Below are positions 37,031-47,286 of a stretch of 64,000 bases of DNA, one piece after another; within the stretch, counting starts at the first letter, position 1; each line of letters begins with the position of its first letter. Below the pieces are notes generated by a model. The model saw only the letters and a list, made by a program, of their open reading frames with translations. It searched no databases and was not told where the DNA came from. The stretch is from NCBI GenBank assembly GCA_019155185.1, contig CM032797.1:14532659-14596658 (forward strand). The letters are read 5' to 3'. Source of the DNA: Beaufortia kweichowensis (Eukaryota > Chordata > Actinopteri > Cypriniformes > Gastromyzontidae). Position numbers and translations under genes: made by a program.

Positions 37031-38325
37031 GTCCAGACGCTCACTCGGAAATTCAGACTCTCGCGGACAACTGACACCCTGATCATAACGCAACAATGAA
37101 TAAGTATACCCTGTATACTTATAATTAACTTTTGTTGTCTAGTATGTATTTCTTTTTTATTTCTATTAATATTTTTCTATATTTCTGTCTTGACATTTAT
37201 ATATCTATATATACATATATTTTCATTATGTAATCTTATGAAGTCTAGTATTTTGCTTGTTGAAGAACAGAAAAATGAGGACCACAACAGCCTCCACTTT
37301 AAGCAGCAATGTGGTTAAAAACACTTTTGTGGCCCTCACCCTTATTTTAGTTTAGTAATTTTAAGTGAAATAAGATCTTGATATATAAACATTTAGCTAT
37401 TTATCTCACATACACATTTGTGTTTCTAAAATATTTTACTTTATTACTCAAAAGAAATGGCTATATTGATATTACAATATTATTATGCTTTTTAATATAT
37501 ATTTTTTTGTTTTATTTTTGTTTTGCCAAATCATCTCAGACCACTGTGAACACTGGTACATAGAGTGTAGTCTTTGTCCACAATCATACATTCTGCATTA
37601 CACTTCATAATAGACTGATATATTTGTAAATATGATCCAATTATTTATGAATGTTTATGCTATAATAGAATACATTTAATCATGTTGTTTAAAATAGCTG
37701 GCTATATCTACCCCAGATCCACAATTTTATCCACAACGGCTATGTACTTTAATAGTAAATCACTTTTTATAGGCCAAACGCTATTTACAAGATTTACAAC
37801 AAATAATTATAAAAAGCTATCTCTTTTATATGAGATATAATTCTGACAATATTCCTTTTTGAAGTTTAGGCCTTCAGGGTCTCAGCATATTTGTGTAATA
37901 GCCAACACTGTTAAAATTACATTTTTACAGTGTATTACACTGTGCAAAATACATTTTTCTAATATTTAAATGAAAACAAAAGCTTATTGAGGGTTTATAG
38001 TATTTCATGTTCTGAATTGATTTAGATGATCAGGCAATTCATCCTCAATAAGGAATCGCGAGGAAGCATTAATTAATATAAAATAGCCATAATCAAATCT
38101 GGGGTCTAAAACATGTTTCACATTCCAAGTCCAATAGCTTTGTAAATGTAGTATTGCTGTCTTTCTGATATTTCAATTTATTTTTTAATTTTTGTGTACG
38201 ACAGTATGTGTTGTGGATATTAAATAATGTCATGAGTTATAGGTGCTTTATTGGTATGCCCAATGCCTGTTATGGTCCAAGTGTTTAAATCAGGAACAAT
38301 GACAATAAACAAAAAAAATGTTTGT
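37031..38325 (+). other. palm1: PALM 3' UTR
   Basis: AT-rich, 1.3 kb, up to the AATAAA at 38304-38309. The end is approximate, and other weaker signals could give a shorter transcript. Confidence 0.6.
38304..38309 (+). terminator. palm1: PALM polyadenylation signal AATAAA
   Basis: Canonical hexamer followed by an A run and then GTTTGTTT, suitable as a downstream element. Confidence 0.55.
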
Positions 38326-39590
38326 TTACAATTATGTATTTGTAATTCTTTGGTAATTACATTTTCCCTGACCTGCAGTCAACAAAGAGCCATTTACAGT
38401 CTATTTAGATTTAGGGACAGTCATTATTAGCATTAATGCAGTCACAACACAATTACTGTATAAAGCAAATAGAACAACTTAAATAGAGTCCAGTAACACT
38501 TACATTACTGTTAGTGTGTTAGATATTACAACTCAAAAATTACATTTCATACCAAATTTAAAGTTAACTTTAACCATGAAACCACTTCAAAGAGCACCCA
38601 GGGACTCAAAATCTTTGTGTTGAGGTTGCCATCTGCAGGCTGAAACTATGCAAAATGACCTGTGACCTGTCTTTTAACAGCTCTTAAATTATATTAAAGC
38701 ATCTGTTATGTTATCAGTATGAATTGAATACACTTGTTTGGTTTGATCTTTTTATTAGGATTAAAACATAATGAAGTAAGTGTAAATGTCACAGACAGTA
38801 TTGGTTAAATTCAGTTAAACTGTTGCCATTTATCTCATATTACACATATTACCCAAGTATACTGGCTAGAAGTTGTCAAACCAGAATTAAATAAATTACA
38901 TAAAAAGGTGACAAAAATAGGCAAGTGGCCTGTCTTGTCTCATGAGGAATTTAGATATTCCTTAAGATTACCCACAAAGAAATATGATATATTGAAATAA
39001 ATGAATAAACACATATATGGCAATACATCTGATATCTGTATTGGTTATGATGTACAGACAGCAAATTAATATTATCACTGAATATTAAATATCATAAAAA
39101 ATACAAAGAAATCAGTTCAGTATAATTCCACATCAGGCTATATATAAATATATTTTTGTCTCTGCATGTATTATTTCTTAATATTAAAGCAATAAATAAT
39201 GCAGAGCAGCTTCTCTGGTTCACGTTCCTAGAAAGTGCTTAAACCTAGTCTCAGATTAAAATGCAAGTTTGAGCTGTCCAAACTTTAAACAATTTGCACT
39301 GAAATATTTTAAAATATGTCTCAAGATGTACACTAGAAATATTTTTATTTAGGGTTAGGGTTTTTATTATAGTTTTATTATAGTATTTAGTTTTTATAAA
39401 AACTTAAATGTTATAATTTAACTAGGACTAGTCTAAAATCTTAAACTAACCCCCTGTCCAATAAACCGCCCCTTAGTCCTTTTCATGGCCAATGATGGGT
39501 TCAGCCACAGTTCATTCCACTTCCACTCATTTCTCACACAGTGGCGACAGGGAAAAGTTTTCGCAAACTTTTTTCGACCGCCTTTCGAGA
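38326..39590. other. Intergenic, PALM to PTBP1
   Basis: About 1.3 kb of AT-rich sequence. I see no gene or repeat that I can name. Confidence 0.65.
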
Positions 39591-39599
39591 TTGAACCCC

Positions 39600-39773
39600 G
39601 TTTTGTCCAATCCAGGCGTTAAAGAGCACTTAATGTCCCGCCCACACTCGGCGCTCCCGTGTCGATCGACCAATTAAAAAGCGCCAATCCCCCCTCCGCC
39701 ATTTTGTAAGGATATAAGAAATTCTAGCAGGTCTACCTCCCGTCTACGACAACCTGTAGTTTTGCGTAGTGCC
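39600..39773 (+). promoter_or_regulatory. ptbp1: PTBP1 promoter and 5' UTR
   Basis: Contains CCAAT boxes at 39670-39674 and 39684-39688 (and GTCCAATCC near 39606), a YY1-type GCCATTTTG at 39698-39706, and a TATA-like TATAAG at 39713-39718. This is the arrangement of a strong housekeeping promoter. The start site probably lies between about 39700 and 39745. A short leader then reaches the ATG at 39774. Confidence 0.65.
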
Positions 39774-39781
39774 ATGGCCGG
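39774..39781 (+). CDS. ptbp1: PTBP1 start exon (8 coding nt)
   Basis: ATGGCCGG|GTAAGT. Encodes Met-Ala and two bases of a Gly codon. G at +4 and G at -3 give a good start context. Mammalian PTBP1 also splices within the third codon. Confidence 0.85.
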
Positions 39782-42700
39782 GTAAGTTGAAAACACCTTC
39801 ATTCCAATTATTATACCCCATTAAACAGCTTATCTGCTAAATATTATAAACGTAGTGGTGACCTAACATGTATGTTTAAAGTGTGTTAAATGACGTAAAG
39901 TAAAATAAAAATGGGGATTTTTTTACTCGTCTCTGCCGCTCTTAATGTCTCCGTGCCGGAAGAGCTCAACTGAATCTAAAAGTTGGACTAAACTGACCAA
40001 CAACCTGTTGCAAGTAGTATAATCGAGACACCTACATAAAGTACAAGCGAACTTAAGTTACTGTCCTTTGTTCACTTTACTCGCAAGCGGAAAATATCAA
40101 ATTGTGCTAAACACGTATGGAAGCTGCAGAACAGTCAGTATTTGGCAACCAACGTGTCTCAATTTCCGCATTGTTGTTGGGTGGCTAGCTAATTACCTGC
40201 TAGCTTGCTAAAGCAATGCCAGGTTAACTTTACTCGAGCTTTATTCGTTTGTATGGTCGGTGGACGTTACATTTTCTTAATTAAGTACTAAGTGAGCTCG
40301 ACAATTTTGCGGTGTTTCGATTTACAGTAACTGTTTATGAAAATCTCGCGATGAAGACGTTCACTCAGCGTTAAGACTTTCTACTGTTATGTAAAGGTTT
40401 GGATATTTAATTAACGTTTTTTAATCGTAATGATTTGGGAAATTGACGTTTTGGTAAATGTAAGATTAAGTGATTCGAGTAAAATGTGCACATTATTTCT
40501 GAAAGTCTTTTTTTCTTTTTTAATTCTGCAGCCGTTTAGAGACTGATTTGTATCCTCTGGGATCCAGTTACGTCACTGAAATAGAGTAAGTTTTGCATCT
40601 TACTCCCCGTGTTGATTTTATCTTGTATCTGAACCTGTGGTACAAATGTGTCACTTAAGGTTTACATGCCATGAAGTATTTTCATGATAAATGTCAAGCA
40701 TGATGAATCCTTTATTCAAACCCAAACAGCAGCAATAGTTGCTTAACAGGCCTGATTTGTTTGCTTGATGTATCAGGTTGCCTTTTTGGAGAAAGTGCAA
40801 TGACTTTAGTTTTGTACAGCTGTCTAGTTTCCTTTTAGCCTAATTATGATCACCAGTGTTGTTTTTACAGTATTAAAAACTAGTACAATTTTTGTCCCCA
40901 TTAGAAAGTATGCTTTACAGTCACAATTTGTAAACCGCTATCATTGCACATTATGCACATGATCTTATGCATTTTCCTTTTTTATTCCTCTTGTTTAGCG
41001 GTGTCCATGATATAACAGTCGGCACAAAGGTATGTCACATTTTATTTACTTGTCTTTTTAACATGTTAAAAGCTGAGTTGTACTTGCAAGATGGTTTTAT
41101 TAGAGGCCTTTGGCACTCAGCAGTATTACGTTGTTCATATCAGGTTTTACAGGTTATATGTTCTTGAACCATTGTTGTTCTAGTTCTTTTTATCTCCCTC
41201 CCCTTTTTTGTATTTAAGTTGCTGAGATAAAGAGAACTGCCTGTAATTCTCCTGGTCAAAGGGCATGTGCTGTTTAAACAATCACAGTGATAAGTGACAG
41301 GTTTAATTGTTTTGTTCAGCTTTTTGCTTGACGCATCTGCTACATGCAGTTTTGCAAGAATGCTTTTCTCGTCTGGTTGTGTGGTTACAATATTGTTTTC
41401 CTACACTGTTTGGTAGTATTTACGCAACAGCAGTGTGTAGAGGATGCCTGTTGTTGTTTCCCTTGATGTCTTTGACACATGTAAGGAGGAAAGTAGAGTT
41501 GCAGCCCTTCATGAGACTGAGCATTAATTACTGTGGCTGGAATGCTGCGGTTGCATTCCTGTCTCCCCGTCCCCTTATTCAACACGTGCTGTGCTCTCAC
41601 CCAGAAAGCTTGCACTATGTCAATGGATGTAAACATGTTGGCACCTGCAAGTCTTCAGCTCCTAGAGACGAATGTAGGAGTCATAGTTTTCTGTCCTGTG
41701 CATGCAGTCAAGCTGCAGTGCCCTGCAGTTAAAAATAGAGGAAGGAAAAGCTAGAGTTGGGTGGATGTCACACCAGAAACAATAGCTGGTTCAGCTGAGA
41801 AAGCTTGCCTGTCATAACTGTTCTGTGGAAGTGATGTGTTGAAACCTGACTCCTGCAGAATTTAGCTCGGAGGAATGTGGAAGGCTGCTTTCTGTGAGGA
41901 AACCCAGTGCTACATAAACCATGTTCATTTATAATATTTTCCCTTCTGCAAGAATTTTTATGGTTGTTGTGCTATAGACCGCTTGAAACTTTTGGGCCTT
42001 TGCCTAGGTTTAAATGTAGGTTCTGCTGCATCACACAGGACTAAAGGAGACGTGCCGATAATGAACAGGGTGTGGTAATACTAAGAGTCTGTTTGTAGTA
42101 GACCGTGGGGCAGTTTGAGGTCCAGGGCATTCAGCCTTGGTAACAATACTTTCCTTTTGGGCTGAAACAGAACACACATTGTGGTAATGAAGTGTAAAGG
42201 CTGTAGCTTATCCAGTGCATGTGACCGCTTCAGAGTTTTACCATCTGAAGCGGTTTATTAAGAGAGTGATGCTGAAAAAAATGCTTATTTCTCAATTGAC
42301 CAGCCAAGTAGCTCCAGCTTGGCCTGGAGTGAATTTCTTTGTGTTAGTGTTGTGGCTGACACAGCTGGCCTTTGTTTGCAATTCTCTCTTTCTTTGTTTA
42401 GATTTTACCAGCAGTAAACATTGGAGTGATATCTTCTATGTAGAGGTCTGGGCCAAAAGTGGTTGTAGGTGTTAGGCAATTTATTTTAGATTTTATTTTT
42501 GATAAGAAGAGAGGTTTGTTTATAATGCTGATTATTACGGTTGGGTCAATCGTGTGCCATCTATGGTCTGACAATCAAAGAATCAAGTAACCTTTGAACA
42601 GTGTGTAATCTGAGATTTGTAATGGATGGTATATATTGCACACCTGGTAAATATATCTTGCGTCAATAACCATGTTTCTTTACTTGCAGAGGGGATCCGA

Positions 42701-45700
42701 CGAACTCTTTTCATCCTGCATATCAAACGGACCTTATATAATGAGCTCTGGAGCAGGTAAACGTTTGTGCTTTAATATGTAGTTTTTGTAGGTTTCAATG
42801 TAATCTGTATTTTAAAAATTGCCAATTGTTTTTTTTTTTATTAGCAAATGGTAATGACAGCAAGAAGTTTAAAGGGGACATCAGGAGTCCAGGCATTCCA
42901 TCACGAGTCATTCATGTACGCAAGCTTCCCAATGATATAAATGAAGCAGAAGTCATTGCTTTGGGTCTTCCTTTTGGCAAAGTAACCAACCTTTTGATGT
43001 TAAAAGGAAAGAACCAGGTAAAAATCATATAGCACTTGTTTCAGTTCTTGTTTTAATGCATATTAAGAACAAGGTCCCAAATTTCAGGTCTTTCTATAAT
43101 TCTAGAAAATTATGAAAATAAATTTGTCCATGTAAAACCAGTTACTAAACGTGGATGTGGCTGGGACCTTATAAAGGTTAATAAAAAGTATGATTGATTA
43201 TGGTTTGTTAGGGGTAGGTCTTCATCTCCTGTGATTGTCTTTGTCTCCTGACAGGCCTTTCTAGAGATGAACACTGAAGAATCAGCACAGACCATGGTCA
43301 GCTACTATTCCTCGGTTACCCCTGTTATCCGGAACCACCCGATCTTCATGCAGTATTCCAATCACAAGGAGCTGAAGACTGACAATTCACCCAATCAAGT
43401 TGTGAGTACAAAACAAGCACCCTAGGCAGTAATTTGAGAGTGATTTGTCAATGTCAATTGCCCTTGAAAGAATCATAAATGTAGACTGATGTCCCATCTT
43501 TTATAAATCCTATAGAGAGCACAAGCAGCACTGCAGGCTGTGAATGCAGTTCAGACAGGAAACATGTCTTTGGCCAGTGTTGATGGAGCAGGAATGGGGA
43601 GTCAGAGCCCTGTGCTTAGACTCATTGTTGAAAACCTCTTTTACCCTGTTACCCTTGATGTCCTTCATCAGGTACTTGCTGAACTTAAAATTCAGGGTGT
43701 TTTGCTCCCACTGCCAGGGTTAACACTGCCTTTGTTCTTGTCCTTTCGTCCTAGATCTTCTCCAAATTTGGAACAGTTTTGAAGATTATAACATTTACCA
43801 AAAACAACCAGTTTCAAGCACTTGTCCAGTACTCTGATGGAATGACTGCTCAGCATGCAAAGCTGGTGAGTGGCAAAGTCGATCAATATAATGGATGAAT
43901 GGGCTGGTAAATCCCATCTGAACCTCGTAATCATTTGACAATTTAACAATCCACAGTCTTTAGACGGACAGAACATCTACAATGCCTGCTGTACCCTTCG
44001 CATCAGTTTCTCCAAGCTCACCAGCCTGAATGTTAAGTACAACAATGATAAGAGCAGAGACTACACTCGCCCTGACCTTCCTACAGGAGACAGTCAGCCC
44101 TCCCTTGATGCACAGGCCATGGCTGCTGCCTTAAGTAATACTTTCATCATCAATTATTTTAATGATGTCCCTGACTTTACACGTGCAGTGGAAACTAAAG
44201 TTTAATTTTATCTTTTAGGTGCTCCTGGTATAATTTCTGCTTCACCGTATGCTGGGGCTCATGGTTTCCCACCAACATTTGCCATTCAGCAGGCAGCAGG
44301 TTAGTCCACAGGACTCATAATGGCTCTCTGTGGATTGCAGTGTCCCAGTTTCTTAGCATATCATCAGTTCTGTGTATTGATGGCTGTTCCTCCCACAGGT
44401 CTGTCTCTGCCTGGCATGCCTGCGGGGGCTCTCGCATCACTCGGCGTCCCTGGGGCAGCGGCGGCCGCCGCAGCAGCAGCAGCTGCTGGTCGTCTGGGTC
44501 TCTCTGGTCTTACTGCAGGAGGACATAGTGTCCTGCTGGTCAGCAACCTCAACCCTGAGGTTAGTGATCTAAGCTTTCTGGATTCACTTAGCTGTTGTAT
44601 TAGTATTAGCTGTATTTTGAAGAGCCAGCCTCAATTTGGATTGGTGTTAACTGTAAAAATAGCAGGGAATAATTAATTTTAATATTATTTAATATTTAGC
44701 CATTTATATTCCTGAGAACATGTGTATTGACATGCTTTTAAAAATGCACAAAGACCACTGAGAGAGAAGTTTGATTTTTATGGGGTCTTTAGAAAGTGAC
44801 TTCCATTACATGGCACCCTGGCATAATTAAGGTGATTAATCAGCTGCCAACATAACATTTGTTTAGCATAAAAAACAGGCAGTTTATATAATGTACTTTG
44901 AAACATGTTTGAGCATTTTTGCTGCGACGGCCCAGTTGCACTGTTGTTCTTTGGACATAAATAATTTGACAGTATTGTACAAACATGCATGTCCGCTGTT
45001 TTTTAATATGTTGACTCTTGTCTAAAGCCATTTCAAACATTTCATTTCTAGTATTTCTTTAGAGCTATGAGAATATATTGTCTCTCTTTCCTGTATTTCA
45101 TTGTTAATCTTCTCTCTTTTTTTTCTTAGTGTTCTATAGTGAAAGGCATTTTAATTTAGCAAGTTCTGCTGACTGGAACACTACATTTCTGTGTATACTG
45201 ACCTTGTTTTTTACTTCCTTTTTCTTGTTTCTCTCCCTCCCCATTCCCCTTTTCCCATTTATTATTTTAATACCTTGACCTGGAATCTTTTGCCAACTGA
45301 CTTGAACACTTATTTTGTTTACTCCCGTACCTACCCAACCAATGTTATTCCCCATTCGATCCAATATTTGATGCACTTGCACTTTATTTTTTTCACTGTA
45401 TAAACAACCAACACATGAAACCCCCCTTACAACAACTACATTGTTGGATACCATCTACCTTTTTCCCCATCTTTTCATCATGAACAATATCACCCACCTT
45501 CATGATCCTACCACCGTTTTTCGCCATTCCCGTGGAACTGCCTTGCTGTGGACATGTTCAACCTCCACTGTCCTGCCTCCGATCTTTTCCTGTCCCTTCC
45601 TCCCTACGCTGCCTTCCTCTGCTGTCTTAAAAGAGCGTAACGCCCCAATGCCTCTTTATTCTTTTCGGTATGTTATCATTGGCATTTCCTTTTATTACCT

Positions 45701-47286
45701 TTTGTTCGTTTCATATTTTAACGTCATCTAAAATGTGTACTTTGATTTATGTATGGGGATTTAGGGAAATGGCAACCAGCTGCAGCTTTTGGGGCTTCTC
45801 ATTTAATGGCAAAACAACTATTGCAAATAACTTAATTGATTTGGTTTAGGGCTGCACGATATTGAGAAAAAATATATAATAGCTGTATTATATTAGCTGT
45901 AAATATTTTCAAAACAGAAAATCAACAGTAATGTTTTACTGTTTCAGTACATGAAAGCAAACATGACTTGTAATATGCACATTTGCAATAAATCCAATTA
46001 TGTTGTGTAGACCCATTTTAAATTGTCTAATCCTGGACACTTTCTGTTATGACACTTTCTGCCCAGTTTGATCGTGAGGATGATGACTACACAACCCTAA
46101 ATGTTGCAGCTTTTTGCTTTAAAATATTATACCCCTCAATGGGCCATCTTTTAATTCTTGTAATAGTCTTTAGAAAGCTGTATGTTTGATTTCTTGAATG
46201 TTTTGCCAATCAGCAGACGTAGAACAAACTTCAACCCAAAAAAGTACCCTAAAACAACCTGCCTAATTAGTTAAATGAATGTAGAGGGAAAGGCCCAGTA
46301 AAGAGAGGCCGTAATAAAGATGTAGTTTACAGCAATGCATGCCTACATTTTAAATATGTTCAAATTATTTTAAGTATTTACTCTTAATAAATTTGTTTTG
46401 TATTTGGATTGAAAACTGCAAATAGATTATGCATTCATGTCATGACCATGTTCTTATGTAGCTGCTGTTATCTTTTGGTAGGCGTGTATGGTGATGTCAT
46501 GAGGGTGAAGATCCTCTTCAACAAGAAGGAAAATGCTTTGGTGCAGATGTCTGATGGAACCCAAGCCCAGCTAGGTAATTATAAGTGTTCTCAACTTGAA
46601 CTTTATTATTGTCTCTCTTCTGAAGAGCTTTGTGATTAAGGTTTTTTCCTAATGTTTGTAATTCTACAACACCCTGTTGTGTCCTTTGTTATTAGCTATG
46701 AGTCACTTGAATGGGCAGAAACTGTATGGCAAGGCATTGCGGGTGACCTTTCAAAACACAACACTGTGCAGCTGCCACGTGAAGGCCATGAGGATCAGGG
46801 TCTGACCAAGGACTATAGCAGCTCTCCGCTTCACCGCTTTAAAAAGCCAGGCTCCAAGAACTACTCCAACATCTTTCCTCCTTCCTCTACTCTCCACCTT
46901 TCCAACATCCCGTGAGTACAGTGTCTGTCTCTTAGAGGATCTGTGTTTTTTATGTTTTGTTAATGGCAAGATTTTATTTCCTTTATTATGTCCAGACCTT
47001 CTGTTACTGAGGATGATCTCAGAGGGTTGTTTCTAAGTTCAGGAGCTGTGGTTAAGGCCTTCAAATTTTTCCAGTAAGTGTTTGAACATTATCTATACAG
47101 ATGTAGTCACAATCCAGTATGGAAGGCCTTAAATATGTTGTTAATCTCTTTAGGAAAGACCGTAAGATGGCTCTCATCCAGTTGGGCTCTGTGGAGGAAG
47201 CTATCGAGTCCCTGATCAAATTTCACAATCACAATCTGGGAGAAAACCATCATCTTAGAGTGTCGTTCTCCAAGTCCACCATCTGA
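39774..47286 (+). CDS. ptbp1: Polypyrimidine tract-binding protein 1 (hnRNP I), with a frameshift
   Basis: Sixteen coding exons carry PTBP1, the four-RRM nuclear RNA-binding protein that binds CU-rich RNA and represses many exons. RRM1 starts at residue 74 (VIHVRKLP), RRM2 at about 193 (RLIVENLF), a linker with an 11-Ala run lies at 355-365, RRM3 starts at about 379 (VLLVSNLNPE), and RRM4 includes STLHLSNIPPS and ends VSFSKSTI. GNDSKKFKGD and the NLS-side KRGSDELFSSC are conserved. All junctions are GT-AG and in phase except inside exon 14, where one base is missing near 46749-46751. As written, the frame shifts within RRM3 and ends at TGA 46803-46805, giving about 467 aa. The downstream exons remain otherwise intact, and with the base present the protein would be 573 aa. 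Exons 10 and 11 hold the linker that is alternatively spliced in mammals. Confidence 0.95.
39782..40531 (+). other. PTBP1 intron 1, nothing else seen
   Basis: Canonical, with a T-rich acceptor TTTTTTAATTCTGCAG. CpG density stays raised in its first part. Confidence 0.8.
40532..40585 (+). CDS. ptbp1: PTBP1 coding exon 2, in-frame N-terminal insert
   Basis: 54 nt, encoding RLETDLYPLGSSYVTEI and two bases of Asp. Skipping it keeps frame (MAG then GVHDITVGTK) and would give the short N-terminus seen in mammals. Confidence 0.85.
40586..40998 (+). other. PTBP1 intron 2, nothing else seen
   Basis: Donor AGA|GTAAGT, acceptor CCTCTTGTTTAG. I see no other feature. Confidence 0.8.
40999..41029 (+). 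CDS. ptbp1: PTBP1 coding exon 3 (31 nt)
   Basis: Encodes GVHDITVGTK, matching the GIVPDIAVGTK start of mammalian PTBP1. Donor AAAG|GTATGT, phase 0. Confidence 0.93.
41030..42689 (+). other. PTBP1 intron 3, nothing else seen
   Basis: 1.7 kb. A 141-codon frame at 41307-41732 is Cys-rich and resembles no family, so I treat it as chance. Confidence 0.75.
42690..42756 (+). CDS. ptbp1: PTBP1 coding exon 4
   Basis: 67 nt between TTACTTGCAG and AGCAG|GTAAAC. Encodes RGSDELFSSCISNGPYIMSS then Gly-Ala. Phase 1 out. Confidence 0.95.
42845..43017 (+). CDS. ptbp1: PTBP1 coding exon 5, RRM1 first half
   Basis: Encodes NGNDSKKFKGDIRSPGIPSR, VIHVRKLPNDINEAEVIALG and LPFGKVTNLLMLKGKNQ. Donor CCAG|GTAAAA, phase 0. 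Confidence 0.97.
43255..43401 (+). CDS. ptbp1: PTBP1 coding exon 6, RRM1 second half
   Basis: 49 codons, AFLEMNTEESAQTMVSYYSS through FMQYSNHKELKTDNSPNQV. The donor AGTT|GTGAGT (rather than CAA|GTTGTG) keeps phase 0. Confidence 0.95.
43516..43671 (+). CDS. ptbp1: PTBP1 coding exon 7, RRM2 start
   Basis: 52 codons from RAQAALQAVNAVQTGN to LRLIVENLFYPVTLDVLHQ. Donor CATCAG|GTACTT. Confidence 0.97.
43755..43865 (+). CDS. ptbp1: PTBP1 coding exon 8, RRM2
   Basis: 37 codons, IFSKFGTVLKIITFTKNNQF to GMTAQHAKL. Donor AAGCTG|GTGAGT. Confidence 0.97.
43957..44134 (+). CDS. ptbp1: PTBP1 coding exon 9, RRM2 end and linker
   Basis: 178 nt, SLDGQNIYNACCTLRISFSK to GDSQPSLDAQAMAAAL, ending one base into a Ser codon at TTAA|GTAATA, a weaker donor. 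Confidence 0.95.
44219..44299 (+). CDS. ptbp1: PTBP1 coding exon 10, linker
   Basis: 81 nt encoding APGIISASPYAGAHGFPPTF then AIQQAA. As a multiple of three it could be skipped without changing frame. Confidence 0.95.
44399..44559 (+). CDS. ptbp1: PTBP1 coding exon 11, Ala-rich linker and RRM3 start
   Basis: 161 nt, GLSLPGMPAGALASLG, 11 alanines (GCA/GCG/GCC repeat near 44455-44487), then GGHSVLLVSNLNPE. Corresponds to the region skipped in some mammalian PTBP1 isoforms. Confidence 0.95.
44560..45633 (+). other. ptbp1: PTBP1 intron 11, with a very long AG-free tract
   Basis: 1.07 kb. Its 3' half (45164-45632) contains no AG and is strongly pyrimidine-rich; see the separate entry. The open frames at 45191-45403 and 45441-45731 are by-products of that composition. 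Confidence 0.85.
45164..45633 (+). promoter_or_regulatory. ptbp1: AG exclusion zone with distant branch point for the 34-nt exon
   Basis: From 45164 to the acceptor AG at 45632-45633 I find no AG dinucleotide, about 468 nt. Long CU-rich stretches occur (for example TTTCTCTCCCTCCCC). Candidate branch sites of the form CTGAC have their A at 45201 (433 nt before the exon) and 45300 (334 nt before), the first followed by a long pyrimidine tract. Mammalian PTBP1 is known for a distant branch point and PTB-dependent skipping of the same 34-nt exon. Conservation of that autoregulation here is inference. Confidence 0.85.
45634..45667 (+). CDS. ptbp1: PTBP1 coding exon 12, 34-nt autoregulated exon
   Basis: Encodes SVTPQCLFILF plus one base of Gly, matching RVTPQSLFILFG of mammals. 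The acceptor CTTAAAAG has a purine-rich, weak end, and the donor is TTTTCG|GTATGT. Skipping it joins exon 11 to exon 13 out of frame and gives a TGA at 46500-46502, a natural target of nonsense-mediated decay. Confidence 0.95.
45668..46481 (+). other. PTBP1 intron 12, nothing else seen
   Basis: Acceptor TTATCTTTTGGTAG. AT-rich. I see no other feature. Confidence 0.8.
46482..46574 (+). CDS. ptbp1: PTBP1 coding exon 13, RRM3
   Basis: 93 nt, VYGDVMRVKILFNKKENALV then QMSDGTQAQL. Donor GCTAG|GTAATT, phase 1 out. Confidence 0.96.
46696..46911 (+). CDS. ptbp1: PTBP1 coding exon 14, one base short (frameshift)
   Basis: The first part reads AMSHLNGQKLYGKALRVTF in the incoming frame. After the T run at 46749-46751 only the next frame continues the family (SKHNTVQLPREGHEDQGLTK to STLHLSNIP). 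The exon is 216 nt, where 217 would be needed to join phase 1 to phase 2. In the incoming frame a TGA follows at 46803-46805. Confidence 0.95.
46996..47073 (+). CDS. ptbp1: PTBP1 coding exon 15, RRM4
   Basis: 78 nt after TTATGTCCAG. Encodes PSVTEDDLRGLFLSSGAVVK then AFKFF, ending two bases into Gln at TTCCA|GTAAGT. The phase fits exon 14 only by its downstream (shifted) frame. Confidence 0.95.
47154..47286 (+). CDS. ptbp1: PTBP1 terminal coding exon
   Basis: KDRKMALIQLGSVEEAIESL, then IKFHNHNLGENHHLRVSFSK, STI and TGA at 47284-47286. It is the highly conserved C-terminus of PTB proteins. Confidence 0.97.

Noticed and set aside
41307..41732. 141-codon frame in PTBP1 intron 3
   Set aside because: No recognisable motif and an intronic position. 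Not supported.
45191..45731. Open frames inside PTBP1 intron 11
   Set aside because: The pyrimidine bias removes TAG and TGA, so long open frames are expected. The 34-nt exon in this stretch is read in a different frame (SVTPQCLFILF).
46652..46915. 87-codon continuous frame over PTBP1 exon 14
   Set aside because: Only its second half is PTBP1. Its first half is the wrong frame of the same exon, which is how the one-base deletion shows up. It is not a separate gene.
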